Shown here piece by piece: positions 1 to 10,814 of a stretch of 64,000 nucleotides of DNA. Both the position numbers and the translations under genes were made by a program. The notes below the pieces were generated by a model. It was not told the origin of the DNA. It made no database searches and was given only the letters and a program-made list of their open reading frames with translations. The stretch is from Siphonodentalium dalli (Eukaryota > Mollusca > Scaphopoda > Gadilida > Siphonodentaliidae): contig CP136068.1 of the NCBI GenBank assembly GCA_032622095.1, positions 161,591,465 to 161,655,464 of the forward strand. The letters are read 5' to 3'. How positions within the stretch are numbered: the first letter of the stretch is position 1; each line of letters begins with the position of its first letter.

Positions 1-190
1 ATTCATCTGGAGGGGATTTATGGAAAAATAAGCAGACGACAGATAATACAAATACAGAAAGAATCCTATTTATTGGCGGGAAATGTTGAGATAATAAGTT
101 CAACAAACAGGTCGTGTGTAGAAGTCATTATTTCAACATTTCAAAAAGGATAACTACTCGTCAATGAATATCTAGTACACAGAGTGAGTT
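1..190 (+). repeat. Dispersed repeat family E, copy 1 (cut by window start)
   Basis: The window opens inside a repeat whose marks are ATTCATCTGGAGGG, then GCAGACGACAG, then a stretch around AATGTTGAGATAATAAGTTC and GGATAACTA near its end. The same order of marks recurs at 46376-46545 in this orientation and at 5610-5820 on the other strand. The 46376 copy contains an internal inverted repeat (ATAATAAGTTCAACA against TGTTGAACTTATTAT), so this is probably a small foldback element. No coding potential seen. Confidence 0.55.
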
Positions 191-631
191 ATTGAAAATC
201 TGTACTGCGGGACCAGCCTGTTCTCTCGGTAATCAGCACGTATCGGCTAATAATAGGATTTTGTTTACGTTCATAATCGGCGTAGAATCGATAAAATTGG
301 TTTAGCCGCGCGCCATTATCGACTCATCATAACTTATTAAAAATTCATTATGAGCGGAAAATACCACAAATAAAACAACCCATGACTTACCAGATACACG
401 CGCTTTACAATGTGTTTGGCCCGCGCCATTAAACGGAATAACGGATATATGTCCACTATAGGCTTAAATCAGATTCAAATAATCCAATATGAAGCTATAT
501 GTGAATATTATAGGTCGATTATGAACCTATTTGCGCGAGGGTATGTTGGCGGGACAGTCGCCGTCTTGTGAATTGTCACCAACTTCATGACGGATCATGA
601 TTTGATTCGCCGTTGGGACAACGGACCGGCA
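191..631. other. No recognisable feature
   Basis: A+T-rich sequence of about 440 bases with no ORF worth keeping, no obvious repeat relationship inside the window and no RNA-gene motif that I can see. Confidence 0.5.
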
Positions 632-661
632 TTAACCCTTTACCCAACAGAACGGCCCTGT

Positions 662-730
662 GCCAATGCATTCTCTTATATATGCGAGTCGACCATAGGT
701 CGCCTCGCATATATAAGAGAATGCATTGGC
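662..730 (+). repeat. 69-bp palindrome, left member
   Basis: Arms begin GCCAATGCATTCTCTTATAT and extend about 33 bases around a 3-base centre (ATA). The one asymmetric pair (T against C next to CGACC) gives the hairpin an orientation. The same module occurs at 812, 10361, 19102, 22908, 23056, 54054, 54222, 58440 and 59784, each 69 bp long. Confidence 0.9.
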
Positions 731-811
731 TTAACACATTAAAAATTATAAAATTGTTAAAGAATGTAAGAAAAAAAGGTAAAAAAGTGTTAAAAAAAGA
801 TTTTTTTTTAG

Positions 812-880
812 GCCAATGCATTCTCTTATATATGCGAGGCGACCTATGGTCGACTCGCATATATAAGAGAATGCATTGGC
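812..880 (-). repeat. 69-bp palindrome, right member (inverted)
   Basis: Same palindrome as at 662-730 but in the opposite orientation: the centre reads GGCGACCTATGGTCGAC instead of GTCGACCATAGGTCGCC. The pair therefore forms hairpins nested in a larger inverted repeat. Confidence 0.9.
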
Positions 881-1220
881 ACAGGGCATAACTGTAACTA
901 TCACAATGTGGTCAAGGAGCCGGTTCCAATGATATCCATATTTGTATGGTTCTATTGAGACAGACCGAAGATATTTTAGGCTATTGAAGCTTTATTTGGC
1001 CGGTTTTGGCCGGTTTGTTGGGTAAAGAGTTAACATTTTGCTGTTCATATGTGTTATTTGAAACATTTATTACATTTTATGCGATTTATATACAACACCG
1101 CAGAAGGCCCCTTGGGCTGAACGCTATGTTACTTGTGAGCTGATTAAATGATATTACATGATTGCTACGACCCCTTAATTGCTGACACCAACTCGATTTA
1201 TAAAGCTATATAATTTTTAA

Positions 1221-1352
1221 CACTTCCACGACTGGAGTTTCCTGAAATTTTGCGAAAACACTGTGCCAATGCATTATCTAATATATGTGAGTTGCCCATG
1301 CGCCTCCCATTCATAAAAGAGTACATTGGCCTAACAATATTTGCCTTGACCA
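1221..1352 (+). mobile_element. MITE family B, degenerate left half
   Basis: Begins after a TTAA at 1217-1220 with CACTTCCACGACTGGAGTTT, a decayed form of the family B end (CCCTTCCATGACTGGAGC). A mutated copy of the GCCAATGCATT hairpin and the TTTGCCTTGAC segment follow. No matching right end is present nearby. Confidence 0.6.
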
Positions 1353-2289
1353 GATATTTTATATAGAGAGATGAGACACTCTATTTAATTTGCATTGTAA
1401 ACATCTACCTAAATTATATAAAGCGGTGATTAAGTTCAAATAGCACCAGGAATGAAACCATTTCACATTGATAAAACATAGCACTTTGCTCTAGATCACT
1501 TCAGACAAAGTATCTGAGGCTCTGGTGAATAATTCTGATAACCAAATATTATGACCGAAATTGGTGAAAAATATATGAGGGTTGTAAGCAAACATTTTAT
1601 ATATGGTTACATGTATCTGCAACTTATATGTGTTACTCCGGATACACAGGAACAGGACCGTAACTTTCCCATAATATTAGGGAGATGTAATCGATCTATG
1701 TCCGACGTCTCCGCCAAATTAACCGAAATAATAATTGGACCAAATATCACAGGCCCAGTCAAAAGGACGGATACAAAATGAATGTATCCACACTGGAATG
1801 TCAAACAATTAAACAGAGCTAAGTCTAGTGTTATATGTAACATTGCTCCAAGTTGCGATGTGGTTTATTTTTGCAGAATGGTTACTATTCACTTCACTCA
1901 CACATACTGTATATAACATGACTAATTACACTACCATGTGTGACTAATCTGGTAGACATGTGGTTACAATGAGTTCAACGAACGACACGGTTTAAGCAAG
2001 TCAATGCCCCCCATGCATGTGTAATCAAGCTCTCGGTCATGGGTTATAGTGTGGGTATGTTATGGCGTTTGTGTAGTTGTCTGGAGGTTAATGAGTGACA
2101 TTGTAATAGCTCCATCTTTGATGCTATAATGAAACAGTGGTGTAGGGCAGTATTCATGTCATAAAACAATTTTGATAAGCCCGCACAACAAAACGTCAAA
2201 AACTGAACAACTCAGGTATAAAGCCAATTGTATGGAGTCTAATGCGCTGCTATCATGTTATGTACATTATTTATGTCTTTGCTGCTCAC
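1353..2289. other. No recognisable feature
   Basis: A+T-rich sequence. A short open frame at 1551-1781 has no recognisable domain, no splice context and no codon bias, so I do not call it. Confidence 0.45.
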
Positions 2290-2776
2290 CTTTGATCATG
2301 CCATGATTCTCTACTCTGACTAACGCCCGTAGAGACCATTTTCTACCAGCACAAAACCTTGGAACTTTTTGATGTTTTGACAGGGACCCTTATATAGTCG
2401 AAATAATAACGCGGGAAATATATTTCTTTGTTATTAACTTATCAATAATAATGTGAAGATCCAACTCGAAATTCCACGATTTAAGTGAATTTATGAGCAA
2501 TTTTGCTATGCGTCGCTTACAATCATGGAATTTCTCCTGGGTAATTAATTCAATGTTTTTGCGATATCGGCTCACAAAAAAGTATGAAACTTTGAGTTTG
2601 AACATTCACACACAGTAAAGCAAACAGCTAATAACTATTAAATATATTCCCGCATTATTTTTCCGACTTTATAGGGTTCCCTGGCAAAAAAGTTCCAAGG
2701 TTTTGTATGTGATGAATATGATCTCTGTGGGCGTTAACCATGTATAGAGTGGAGGGGCATGGCATGATCTAACTCC
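2290..2776. mobile_element. MITE-like foldback with long terminal inverted repeats
   Basis: Inverted repeats of roughly 135 bp face each other. The left arm (about 2291-2425) carries GATCATGCCATG, AACGCCC and ACAAAACCTTGGAACTTTTT. The right arm (about 2639-2776) carries the same marks in reverse complement and reverse order. The 2390-2605 minus-strand ORF lies mainly in the spacer and is not a plausible gene. Superfamily unknown; no clean target duplication located. Confidence 0.7.
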
Positions 2777-3226
2777 AGACATACTATTTTACTATTACGT
2801 CGGGCAATTTTCCTTGACATTAATAGCCACAAACTCTTCATATATTACCACAATTGCAATGTATTTGTCCGATAATTGCCAGACGAAGGCACTTCCTTGG
2901 GTATTGGGGAGGTGTCACCCTACCCAACCCTAGAATTTTCGGCCATGTACATGAACTGTCTATATTATCTGTTTTTTCGTATGTCATATTATATTAATAT
3001 ATATGGGAAACAAGGGAAAATCCTCCCACATTATAGGGAAAATCGCTGACCAGAACTTTGTAGTATGAGAAATAATCTACATGCACTTGGTATCTGTGTA
3101 GAAAGGAAGATTCCTCGTGGGTAATGCTGATACTGAAGCGAGCACCACGTGACTGGATAAAGCACCAAACAGTCACGGATATATTTGTCATGCAGAGAAT
3201 TCACGCAACATTGATATTCCAACATA

Positions 3227-3511
3227 AATACTATTAGGGCCACTTCCTAATGGCGCTTTCGGCGCGCGCGCCGAAAGCGACAAAACGTGCGCCATTAGTA
3301 ACGCTCCGAAAGCGACAAAAATTGCGCCATTGGCGCTTGTTTCGGCGCGCGCCGAAAGCGCCACAAGCGACAAAATGTTCGCCGTAATGGAGCACCGAAA
3401 CATACGCTAATGGCGCACATTTTGTCGCTTTCGTCGCGTTACTAATGGCGCACTTTTTGTCGCGTTCGGCACGCACCGAAAGCGCCATAAGGAAGGGGCC
3501 CTAATAGTATT
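3227..3511. mobile_element. CpG-rich MITE-like foldback element
   Basis: The 285-bp element starts AATACTATTAGGGCC and ends GGCCCTAATAGTATT, with inverted ends continuing through CTTCC and TGGCGCTTTCGG. Its interior repeats GGCGC, CGAAAGCG and GACAAAA motifs and has several self-complementary GGCGCGCGCC blocks, so it is much more G+C- and CpG-rich than its surroundings. Overlapping minus-strand ORFs are artefacts of the repeats. Confidence 0.75.
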
Positions 3512-3640
3512 CCATACTCCACAGAAAACAAAGAAGCGAGGGATAGAAAGTTGTTAAAAAAAAAATGCGTAAATACATATATAACGTTTTTTATCTTCCC
3601 CAGTAGCATGGGCATGAGTGATATATTTTGTCTGAGAAAA

Positions 3641-3838
3641 CACTGGACAAACATTCAGATGTATGATACACTGGACAAACATTCAGATGTATGATACACT
3701 GGACAAACATTCAGATGTATGATACACTGGACAAACATTCAGATGTATGATACACTGGACAAACATTCAGATGTATGATACACTGGACAAACATTCAGAT
3801 GTATGATACACTGGACAAACATTCAGATGTATGATACA
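3641..3838 (+). repeat. 28-bp minisatellite, 7 units
   Basis: Seven head-to-tail, apparently identical copies of a 28-bp unit starting CACTGGACAAACATTCAGAT. The lack of variation suggests recent expansion. Confidence 0.95.
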
Positions 3839-3999
3839 ACGTAGTTTATTCATCGACGTATATTAAATATAGATCGATGGTTTATTCCACTGTAAAATTG
3901 TATTGCCATGCAGCAATCTATTCTCCCAGAGATATTTTCTCAGCAGCCCAGGTTAAAAATGCAAAGTAATTACACAGAGTTGTATGTCGTTGACGTATC

Positions 4000-4130
4000 T
4001 CTCTATATCTGCCTTGACCTTGTATAAGCCAGTACATTTTCTTATATATGCGAGGCTTCCTGTGGGAATGCACTGTCACGTGATCTTTAAAGCTGCACCA
4101 GAACAGCTCCAGTCATGAAAGTGTTATTTA
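4000..4130 (+). mobile_element. MITE family B, right half
   Basis: Contains TGCCTTGACC, a hairpin remnant (CTTATATATGCGAGG), GTGATCTTTAAAGCTGCACC and the family B right end GTCATGAAAGTGTTA. The left half is missing. Confidence 0.6.
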
Positions 4131-4229
4131 GTTAAGCTATTGGTGTATTTGTTCGGGAAATTAGGCACACTTATTCTAAATGGCACTCCTGGTTGTCAAG
4201 AGAACACACATTCCTACCAGAATTCGCAT

Positions 4230-4625
4230 ATTAGGGTTAAGGCCTCGTCCACATACTATGACATTTGCCTGGCATTATGTTACTGGACGCTATAATGAGG
4301 CAGAACACGACTACCAAAATCCATATAAAATGCATCTGTTGCTAAGCTAACTATGTGCGAAATAAAAACTCTGTAGTTCCACATGTAACGATGCTACCGA
4401 AATTTGATTGTAAATAGCATGCAATTATCTCTTGCGAGCCAATCAACCGGGTATTGGAAGGCAAATGTTAGTAGCACTCTTGCAAGTGGGACACATAAAT
4501 TTTACTTCTCTTGTTAGTTTTGGTAAAGATGTATTATATATTCATTTTTCGGTTCATATTTTGGCACGATATGGTTTTCTATGACGAAACGCCTGTAAAA
4601 TCACAGTGAAATTAAATGTGCCAGT
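4230..4625 (+). mobile_element. MITE family G, copy 1
   Basis: Related to 20728-21080 and 23279-23640. Shared marks are ATATAAAATGCAT, GTAGTTCCACATGTAACG, AGCATGCAATTATCTC and, on the right, CGGTTCATATTTTGGCAC followed by GGTTTTCTATGACGAAA. The ends are more decayed than in the 20.7-kb copy. Confidence 0.6.
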
Positions 4626-5107
4626 GTGTGAACGCATCCTAATAAACAAATAGTCTCCCAGACAACAATATCAGCATGAAGGATTATTTTTAAGAATTTC
4701 TCAATAACTCGATTGCAGATAAATAGAATTTATATGATTTACTATCTTTTTATTTTATTTTTCAAAAACAGGTCATCTATAATTCTGCCTCATGAATTAT
4801 CTCGCTTCGAAATTCAACAGTACCAGTAGCAGAAGAGATGTGTAGATACAAGTCGGCGACACCAAGGCCAGCTGTGGAGGACTGAGATTTGTGTTAATGC
4901 GGAGATATTGGTGTTCACGTGTTTTGAAGAAATCAATGAATACTCATACTGAGTCAGACTCCGTCAGTCAATCCATAAATTATTTATTATTAATCGATGG
5001 TTTGGAGGGACAGCAATAATTAGTATTTCGTTAGTTTTTCATTTTGTAACATATCACATTTTGTTATCACTTTTTTCAGTGGAACAATGTATATTTTATT
5101 ATTTTTA
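4626..5107. other. No recognisable feature
   Basis: A+T-rich sequence with no supported gene or repeat. Confidence 0.4.
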
Positions 5108-5182
5108 AATTCGATTGTGTTAAATCCGATTGTGTTAAATTCAATTTTATTAAATTCGATTGTTCTAAATTCGATTGTGTGT
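5108..5182 (+). repeat. 15-bp tandem repeat, 5 units
   Basis: Five imperfect copies of AATTCGATTGTGTTA, head to tail. Confidence 0.85.
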
Positions 5183-5609
5183 TGTTGAAACCATGGATAC
5201 TTCTAAAAATTGTTACATAATGTCTACACACTCAGGAATAACACCGACATGAGCTAGACTCAGCTGGTACTATGCAACTACATTACAAGTGTTACCGAAA
5301 TACATTGTGCAAGTGCATTGGAACTCTTAAAGATGACACCAAAAGACACAGTGTTGGGAGTGTATACTCTGGGTGCAGTATACTTTATATGCTGCGAGTT
5401 TTTCGTATATTTCTGATATATCCGGATGTGTCAGTAGCATGCATGCAGCAGCAGTGATTTTGTATTATAAAACACCAATAGCGACAATGATATATAGTTA
5501 CATTACATTATTGCATTAACGTCCCACGTCAAACTGAGGTGATCAACATAAATACACATCACTTCAAAATGATTGCGAAAAAATCCATATTATTTAACCA
5601 TTTAGATAC

Positions 5610-5820
5610 TGAATACCCATTGACGATTAGTTATCCCTTATGAAATGTTCAGATAATAAGTTTTAAAAATGACCATATATATATAGTTCGTTTGTTGAAT
5701 TAACGTATTATTTGAACGTTTCCCTTCAACGAATAGGACGCCCCTTCTGTGTACGTATGTATTGTCTGTCGTCTGCTTATATGTCCCTCCAGATGAATAA
5801 TAGACTATATTCCAATGCAT
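5610..5820 (-). repeat. Dispersed repeat family E, copy 2
   Basis: Reverse-strand copy of the repeat that opens the window. Read on the minus strand it carries ATTCATCTGGAGGG, ATATAAGCAGACGACAG and AAGGGATAACTAATCGTCAA. The short minus-strand ORF here is part of the repeat. Confidence 0.6.
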
Positions 5821-5917
5821 ACTTGTAAAGCTGAATGGGAGAATCTATTCAGTATGGAAAGGGTCAATGTAGATATAAATTCCGGTTTGGAAAACGTATC
5901 CAACAACACTGCTCGAA

Positions 5918-5992
5918 CCGTCACATCGAAGCAGACTGTCACTGCTCGAACAGTCACATTGAAGCAGATCGACTGTCACTGATATATGTCTA
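5918..5992 (+). repeat. Short tandem duplication (about 36 bp x2)
   Basis: Two similar units built on CACTGCTCGAACAGTCACAT and GAAGCAGA lie head to tail. The flanks are part of a loose dispersed repeat (AGCGATATCGTACTCAA, AGACCGATG) also seen near 6470-6570, 8230-8370 and 11.9-12.4 kb. Confidence 0.55.
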
Positions 5993-6621
5993 ATACCCGG
6001 ATGTTTCGGTAAGGTATGCAACCTGGCGTTCGCCAGCAGCGGTGATTCAATCAAAGACCGATGTATATATAGCCATCGTGTAGGGAATGTTTACGCTGGA
6101 CGTATATATAGTACACTCTATAATCTCACAGTACCCACACCCACGTGAACATGACTATACCATCGCAACGCGAACACGTGTTCTCGTACATAAACACGTA
6201 TCGTTTAACCAAATCGGAATAGATATAGCAATGTAGGTAAAGATGGCAATGTTACACTCTCATAAGATAAACAAATATATAACCATTTTAGTAGCTTAAT
6301 ATGAGCTTCTGTAAATGGCCTTAAAATGTTGTATGATTACCAATGATACATTATTACCATTATGACGCCTGTTCGGCATTCTTGCCATTACCTCTGATTG
6401 AAAATATTGACCTAGATTTTCTGAACGATGTGCCCCCGTAACGTTAGTTGGAATCCACCCCTGCCTCCCGTAGCAGCGATATCGTACTCAAGAACCGACA
6501 GTGACGTAATGTATTACACCCTGTATACTCCCACACCGAATTCTCGCGATTGACGTCATACTGAAAATTATTCCTCTAATTTAACAGCGGCGTATAGTTC
6601 TTGATATACGGCTGGACGACA

Positions 6622-6639
6622 CCCCCCCCCCCCCCCCCC
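6622..6639 (+). repeat. Poly-C tract (18 C)
   Basis: An uninterrupted C run at the left edge of the TTGGAAATTTCC repeat region. C/G homopolymers of this type recur at 26881, 39330, 44050, 46003, 46237, 49372, 51113, 56808 and 61891. Confidence 0.9.
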
Positions 6640-7540
6640 AACTTTGGTAGAAATTTTCAACAGTTGGAAATTTCACACCTGACACAACATTTGTTGGAAA
6701 TTTCACACCAACAATAGGCTGAAAATGTTCTTGCAGTTTGATTTTCCAACAATTTATTAGGGGGAATTTATTGTTTTTGGACCAATATTTGCATATTTTC
6801 CTTCTTTTGGTAAAAAGTTTGGACTGAAATGGCCATCAGTTAGACATTTTCCAACCTTATGGGGTGTCAGGTTGGAAATTTCCAACACTTGGAAAGCTTG
6901 TGTCCTGGTCCCTCCCCCGTGGCCAGTCAAAAACTTCCAGTTAATTTAAGAAAACAATATTGTCCTACATTTGGTGAAAATTGTCACTGGAATTGTCATC
7001 AGTTGGAAATTTTCCAACCTAAGTCGGGGTGTCAGGTTTGAAATTTCCAACTCTAAGAATGCTTGAGGCTAGTCTAGATGCTATGATTTTGCGATTTTCT
7101 TGTTCATATTTCAAACTTTTCGCACACCAGGCCGAACCATGGTCGGCCCGGTGTGTCCTGGTCCCTCCCCGTGACCAATAAACAACATCTATTGAGTTTA
7201 AGAATACAATATTTAACTATATTTGGTTAAAATTGTTGACTCAAATCAGTTGGAAAAATTCCAAACTAAGGGAGAGTATGAGGTTTGAAATTTCCAACAC
7301 TAGGAAAGCTTGAGGTCTCGAGTCTAGATGCTAGGATTTTGCGATTTTCTTGTTTAGTTTTCAAATTTTTCTCACACCGGGTCGAATAACCATGGTCGGC
7401 CCCGTTTGTCCTGGTCTATTGTCCGTAGTCGTGTGTATTTGTCTGGAGTTAGACCACTAGATGTTAAGATTTGTGAAATTTTCAGGTTTAAAATGTACAA
7501 TTTTATCATACCGGGTAGATAGAACCATGGTTTATAAATA
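6640..7540 (+). repeat. Diverged tandem copies of a TTGGAAATTTCCAAC repeat
   Basis: Two to three diverged copies, each about 250-300 bp. Shared marks in order are GTTGGAAATTTCCAAC, GGAAAGCTTG, TGTCCTGGTCCCTCCCC, AATACAATATT, GATTTTGCGATTTTCTTGTT and ACCATGGTCGGCC. A related block (GGAAATTTCCAACAATTGAG) reappears at 45.0 kb and, inverted, at 55.9 and 61.1 kb. The 6859-7041 ORF is inside the repeat and not a gene. Confidence 0.6.
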
Positions 7541-7574
7541 GGCTATTAGGCCTGTGAACATGCACTTAGGTGCA

Positions 7575-7710
7575 AGGAGGGAATGAAATTATGCAAAACC
7601 TTTGGTCTGATTCAAGAGGTGTTTTGGTTTGATTCAAGGGGGGTGGTGCCAATGGAATTATACAAAACCTTGTCTCTGGTCTGATTCAAGGGGGGTACAG
7701 TTGGAATTAT
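7575..7710 (+). repeat. Degenerate short tandem repeat around GATTCAAGGGGGG
   Basis: GGTCTGATTCAAG and AATTATACAAAACC motifs recur three times in about 130 bp with different spacing. Confidence 0.5.
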
Positions 7711-7740
7711 CAAGGTGGACACCACTCCATTGGCCACAAT

Positions 7741-8229
7741 GGTCGTATTAATATTTTGCTGACAAAGGTGAATGATAAACTTCTAGCATTGCCCTAACCA
7801 ATGAAAGATTGCGACCCGATGCATTTCCGATAAGTTCAGCTCCAATATAAAAAAATACTGGTATGCAAAATAAGAGTACTGTGACTTATACGACTCGATC
7901 GCAATCCCTGAGAATGTATAGTAACCTGATGAAGGTTATAGTTTTTTGTAGCCTGTTAAAATATAATTCCCATCGGTTTTAAATGTTATATTCAAACCAC
8001 AATTATGTATATCAGACCTACATGTGCATGTATATACGCGCATCTTCCAAAATGATATAATAAGAATACGTATGTACACGTTAAGAGTTGTCACCGAACC
8101 GCATTGGAACAGATACTAACTAAATATTTTAAAATCCATCTAATCGTGTGTATTTCCCAAAGTGTCTTTTCTTCGAATTGTTCTTGATGTCAAAGGTTTT
8201 TTCCTTAAAACATAAATTTGCTCATCGAC
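7741..8229. other. No gene; one member of a loose dispersed repeat
   Basis: Segment 8110-8190 (ACTAAATATTTTAAA, then TCTTTTCTTCGAATTGTTC) resembles 9345-9415 and 10205-10275. Otherwise nothing recognised. Confidence 0.4.
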
Positions 8230-8404
8230 ATCATATGAAATCCTGCCTCCCGTATAGCAGCGATATAGTATACTCAATAACCGATATATACAATGTAGAC
8301 ACACTGGGAGCACTACAAGCTATACTCCTAGTCTCCCACAACCACATCGCATGCACATGCATGATTCACGAGTCGGCATACATTGTATATATATATATAT
8401 ATAC

Positions 8405-8995
8405 TAGAAGGTGACCCGACTTCGTCCGGGCTTTGACCTTGAATTGACCATTTTGAAGGTCAAGGTCAGTTGGGGGTAACGATTTGACCCGTCCAAAACA
8501 CTGCCCGGACAAAAGTACCCGACAATAGTACCCGTCGAAATCCATCCTGTTTTACCCGATTTGAACTTGAATTGATCATTTTGAAGGTCAAGGTTAGGTC
8601 GGGGACACGACTCGACCCGTCCAAAACACCCAGTGGACAAAAGTAACCCTATGTATCAAATTTCGTCAAAATCCCATCAAAATTCGCGATTTGACCTTGA
8701 ATTGACCCGATTTCAAGGTCAAGGTCACGTCGCACGGGCAAATGAATAGGCTTATGAGACTCCCCGGCCGAAAGTACCCACACATACCAAGTTTCATCGA
8801 AATCCCGTGATATTCGGGCGTTTTACCTTGAAATTACCCGATTTCAAGGTGAAGGTCACGTCCCACGGGCAAATTAATAGGCCTATGTCACTCCCAGGCC
8901 GAAAATATCCCCACATACCAAGTTTCATCGAAATCGGCTCGGCCGTTTTCGAGTCCATCGATTACAGACATACACACACACACACAGATCTTCCA
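8405..8995 (+). repeat. Four-unit repeat with retroposon-like tail
   Basis: Four diverged units of about 130 bp, each holding TTTGACCTTGAATTGACC and AAGGTCAAGGTCA (near 8435, 8567, 8689 and 8820). It ends AAGTTTCATCGAAATCGGCT, CGGCCGTTTTCGAG, then (CA)n and ATATATAATAGATA. That closing pattern is common at the 3' ends of invertebrate RTE-like LINEs and their SINEs. The family assignment is an inference; no coding sequence remains, and the 8404-8640 and 8807-9139 ORFs are repeat read-through. Confidence 0.5.
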
Positions 8996-8999
8996 AAAT

Positions 9000-10333
9000 A
9001 TATAATAGATACTATATATATTAGGAAGGATGAGAGCTACCAATTCCCGTTCAAACGACTATACGCCAAGCACAAGAAACACACATGCAGTCCTCGTGAT
9101 ATACGTCACAGTCTCCGTGATATACGTCACGATATTTAATTTGTTATGATGTCGGGAGATGATTTATCTTGCCGCCCGTATTGGCGTGTAATTGTCCGTT
9201 TATAATATAAGTATATGGCGGAGTATGGAACTGATATTGGTCCTAAATATTGTATTAATTGAGAGCAGGCAAGCTTTAGCATTTAACGCGACCTAATAAT
9301 GTGTTTGGCATGTTTTATTGTGCGAAGCGATACTATATAAGGCATCATTATTTTAAACTCGATCTAATCCGGTGTGCTTGCTACAGAGGGTGGCTTTTCT
9401 TCATACTATTCTTCATATATACTCAATGACAATATACGGAAGATCGAAATTGTTTTGCCATTTATCTTGTATCCCGAAAGACCTGGCAGATGTTCGTCTC
9501 CAAACACATATAGAGCAGGCAATCTTCGTCAAACAAACTGTTCAAGACGACCATTCGAATGTCGACCGAATGTGATATGCCGGCCATTTGCATTTTATAC
9601 GAATATTTATGTCTTGCCATAAAGTTTCATGTAAATTACCCGTGTCCGCATTCCAGTGTAACTATCTACCGAGCGCGAATCTTTAATCTCGATTATTAAC
9701 AAGTTCTGGTCATCGATCTGGGTAGTATACATCTTGTCATTTTCCGCATGTCATATCCAACAATTAACGTCGCTATATATTATGCAGGATCTCATCTCAA
9801 CCCATGGCACGAAACCTCATCGAAGTTGGACTATTCCTGACCATACCTCACCTATATAGATCATGAATCCCGCCGAACGCATGTGCTTATCACACGCACA
9901 ATATTTCTGCCGAATTGCCGGCACGACCATATAAATAATTGTATATGTACCTATTATATTGTATATAATTTGCACATGTAAATATCAAACACACTGTCAT
10001 GCTCTACATGTACACTCTCTCCCACGAGGAGGCAATAAAGAATATATTGACTATGAATTCGTACAAAGAAATAAATGACGTTTTCTCCCATTTTACATGC
10101 AGCTTTTCGTTAGCTGTTTGAAGTGGAACTGTTAGTTCGCAACCTATACCATGTATGAACATGTGCTCTCAATACGGCGTTATTGCAGACCTATACATCG
10201 GAGTAGAAACTAAATATTTTAAATTCATATAATTTTGTTTATGCTTCCTACAAACTGTGGTTTTTCCTCGAATCGGTCATATTTGTTAAAGTCCTCAAAA
10301 ATTAGAATTTAAGAAACATGACGTTACTTTCTC
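9000..10333. other. No gene recognised
   Basis: A small direct repeat (GTGATATACGTCAC, near 9096-9136) and two members of the loose 8.1-kb repeat (9345-9415, 10205-10275). The overlapping 67- and 82-residue frames at 9372-9622 have no recognisable domain or splice context. Confidence 0.4.
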
Positions 10334-10337
10334 TTAA

Positions 10338-10760
10338 CCCTTCCATGGCGAAAACCCGGTGCCAATGCATTCTCTAATATATGCGAGTCGACCATAGGTC
10401 GCCTCGCATATATAAGAGAATGCATTAGCCTAACAAATTGTATCATTTTTTTAAATTGTTAAAGAATGTAAGCAAAAATGAAGAAAAAATGATAAAAAAA
10501 TTGTTAAATAATGTAAGATATAATGATGAAAAATGATAAAATTGTTAAAGAATGTAAGAAAAAATGACAACAAATTATAAAATTATTAAAGAATGTAAGA
10601 AAAAATTATAGAAAATTATAAAATTGTTAAAGAATATAAGAAAAAAATGATAAAAATTATTATAGAATGTAAGAAAAAAATAGAAAAGATGATAATAATT
10701 GTTCGACTCGCGTATATAAGAGAATGCATTGGCACAGTCGCAGCTCCCAACATGAAAGGG
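10338..10760 (+). mobile_element. TTAA-type MITE, A/B hybrid structure
   Basis: The left end follows TTAA (10334-10337) and reads CCCTTCCATGGCGAAAA (family B style). The right end reads CATGAAAGGG then TTAC. The interior carries one complete 69-bp palindrome of family A type (10361-10429), about six diverged 42-bp units (ATTGTTAAAGAATGTAAGAA, 10440-10700) and half of the second palindrome (about 10700-10731). The internal spacer that is single-copy in family A has expanded here. Confidence 0.7.
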
Positions 10761-10814
10761 TTACCACTAAACAGCATAATTTTCCTCATCGATATCTAAA
10801 TCAGCGGGACCACT

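Larger units (their letters stand above)
636..1029 (+). mobile_element. piggyBac-type MITE, family A copy 1
   Basis: A 394-bp non-autonomous DNA element. It starts CCCTTTACCCAACA and ends in the complement TGTTGGGTAAAGAG, and is bounded on both sides by TTAA (632-635 and 1030-1033). A TTAA target duplication with CCC at the tip is the hallmark of the piggyBac superfamily. Inside are two 69-bp near-perfect palindromes in opposite orientation (662-730 and 812-880) separated by an A/T-rich stretch, then a right-hand segment ending TTGGCCGGTTTTGGCCGG. ORFs crossing it only read through the palindromes. Other copies lie at 22882-23274, 53905-54304 and 58414-60001. Confidence 0.85.

Noticed and set aside
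585-891. Paired frames containing ILLYMR and RIYKRMHW on both strands, recurring near 34.7, 58.4 and 59.4-59.9 kb
   Set aside because: These residues are the 69-bp palindrome translated in both directions; the recurrence reflects MITE copies, not a peptide family.
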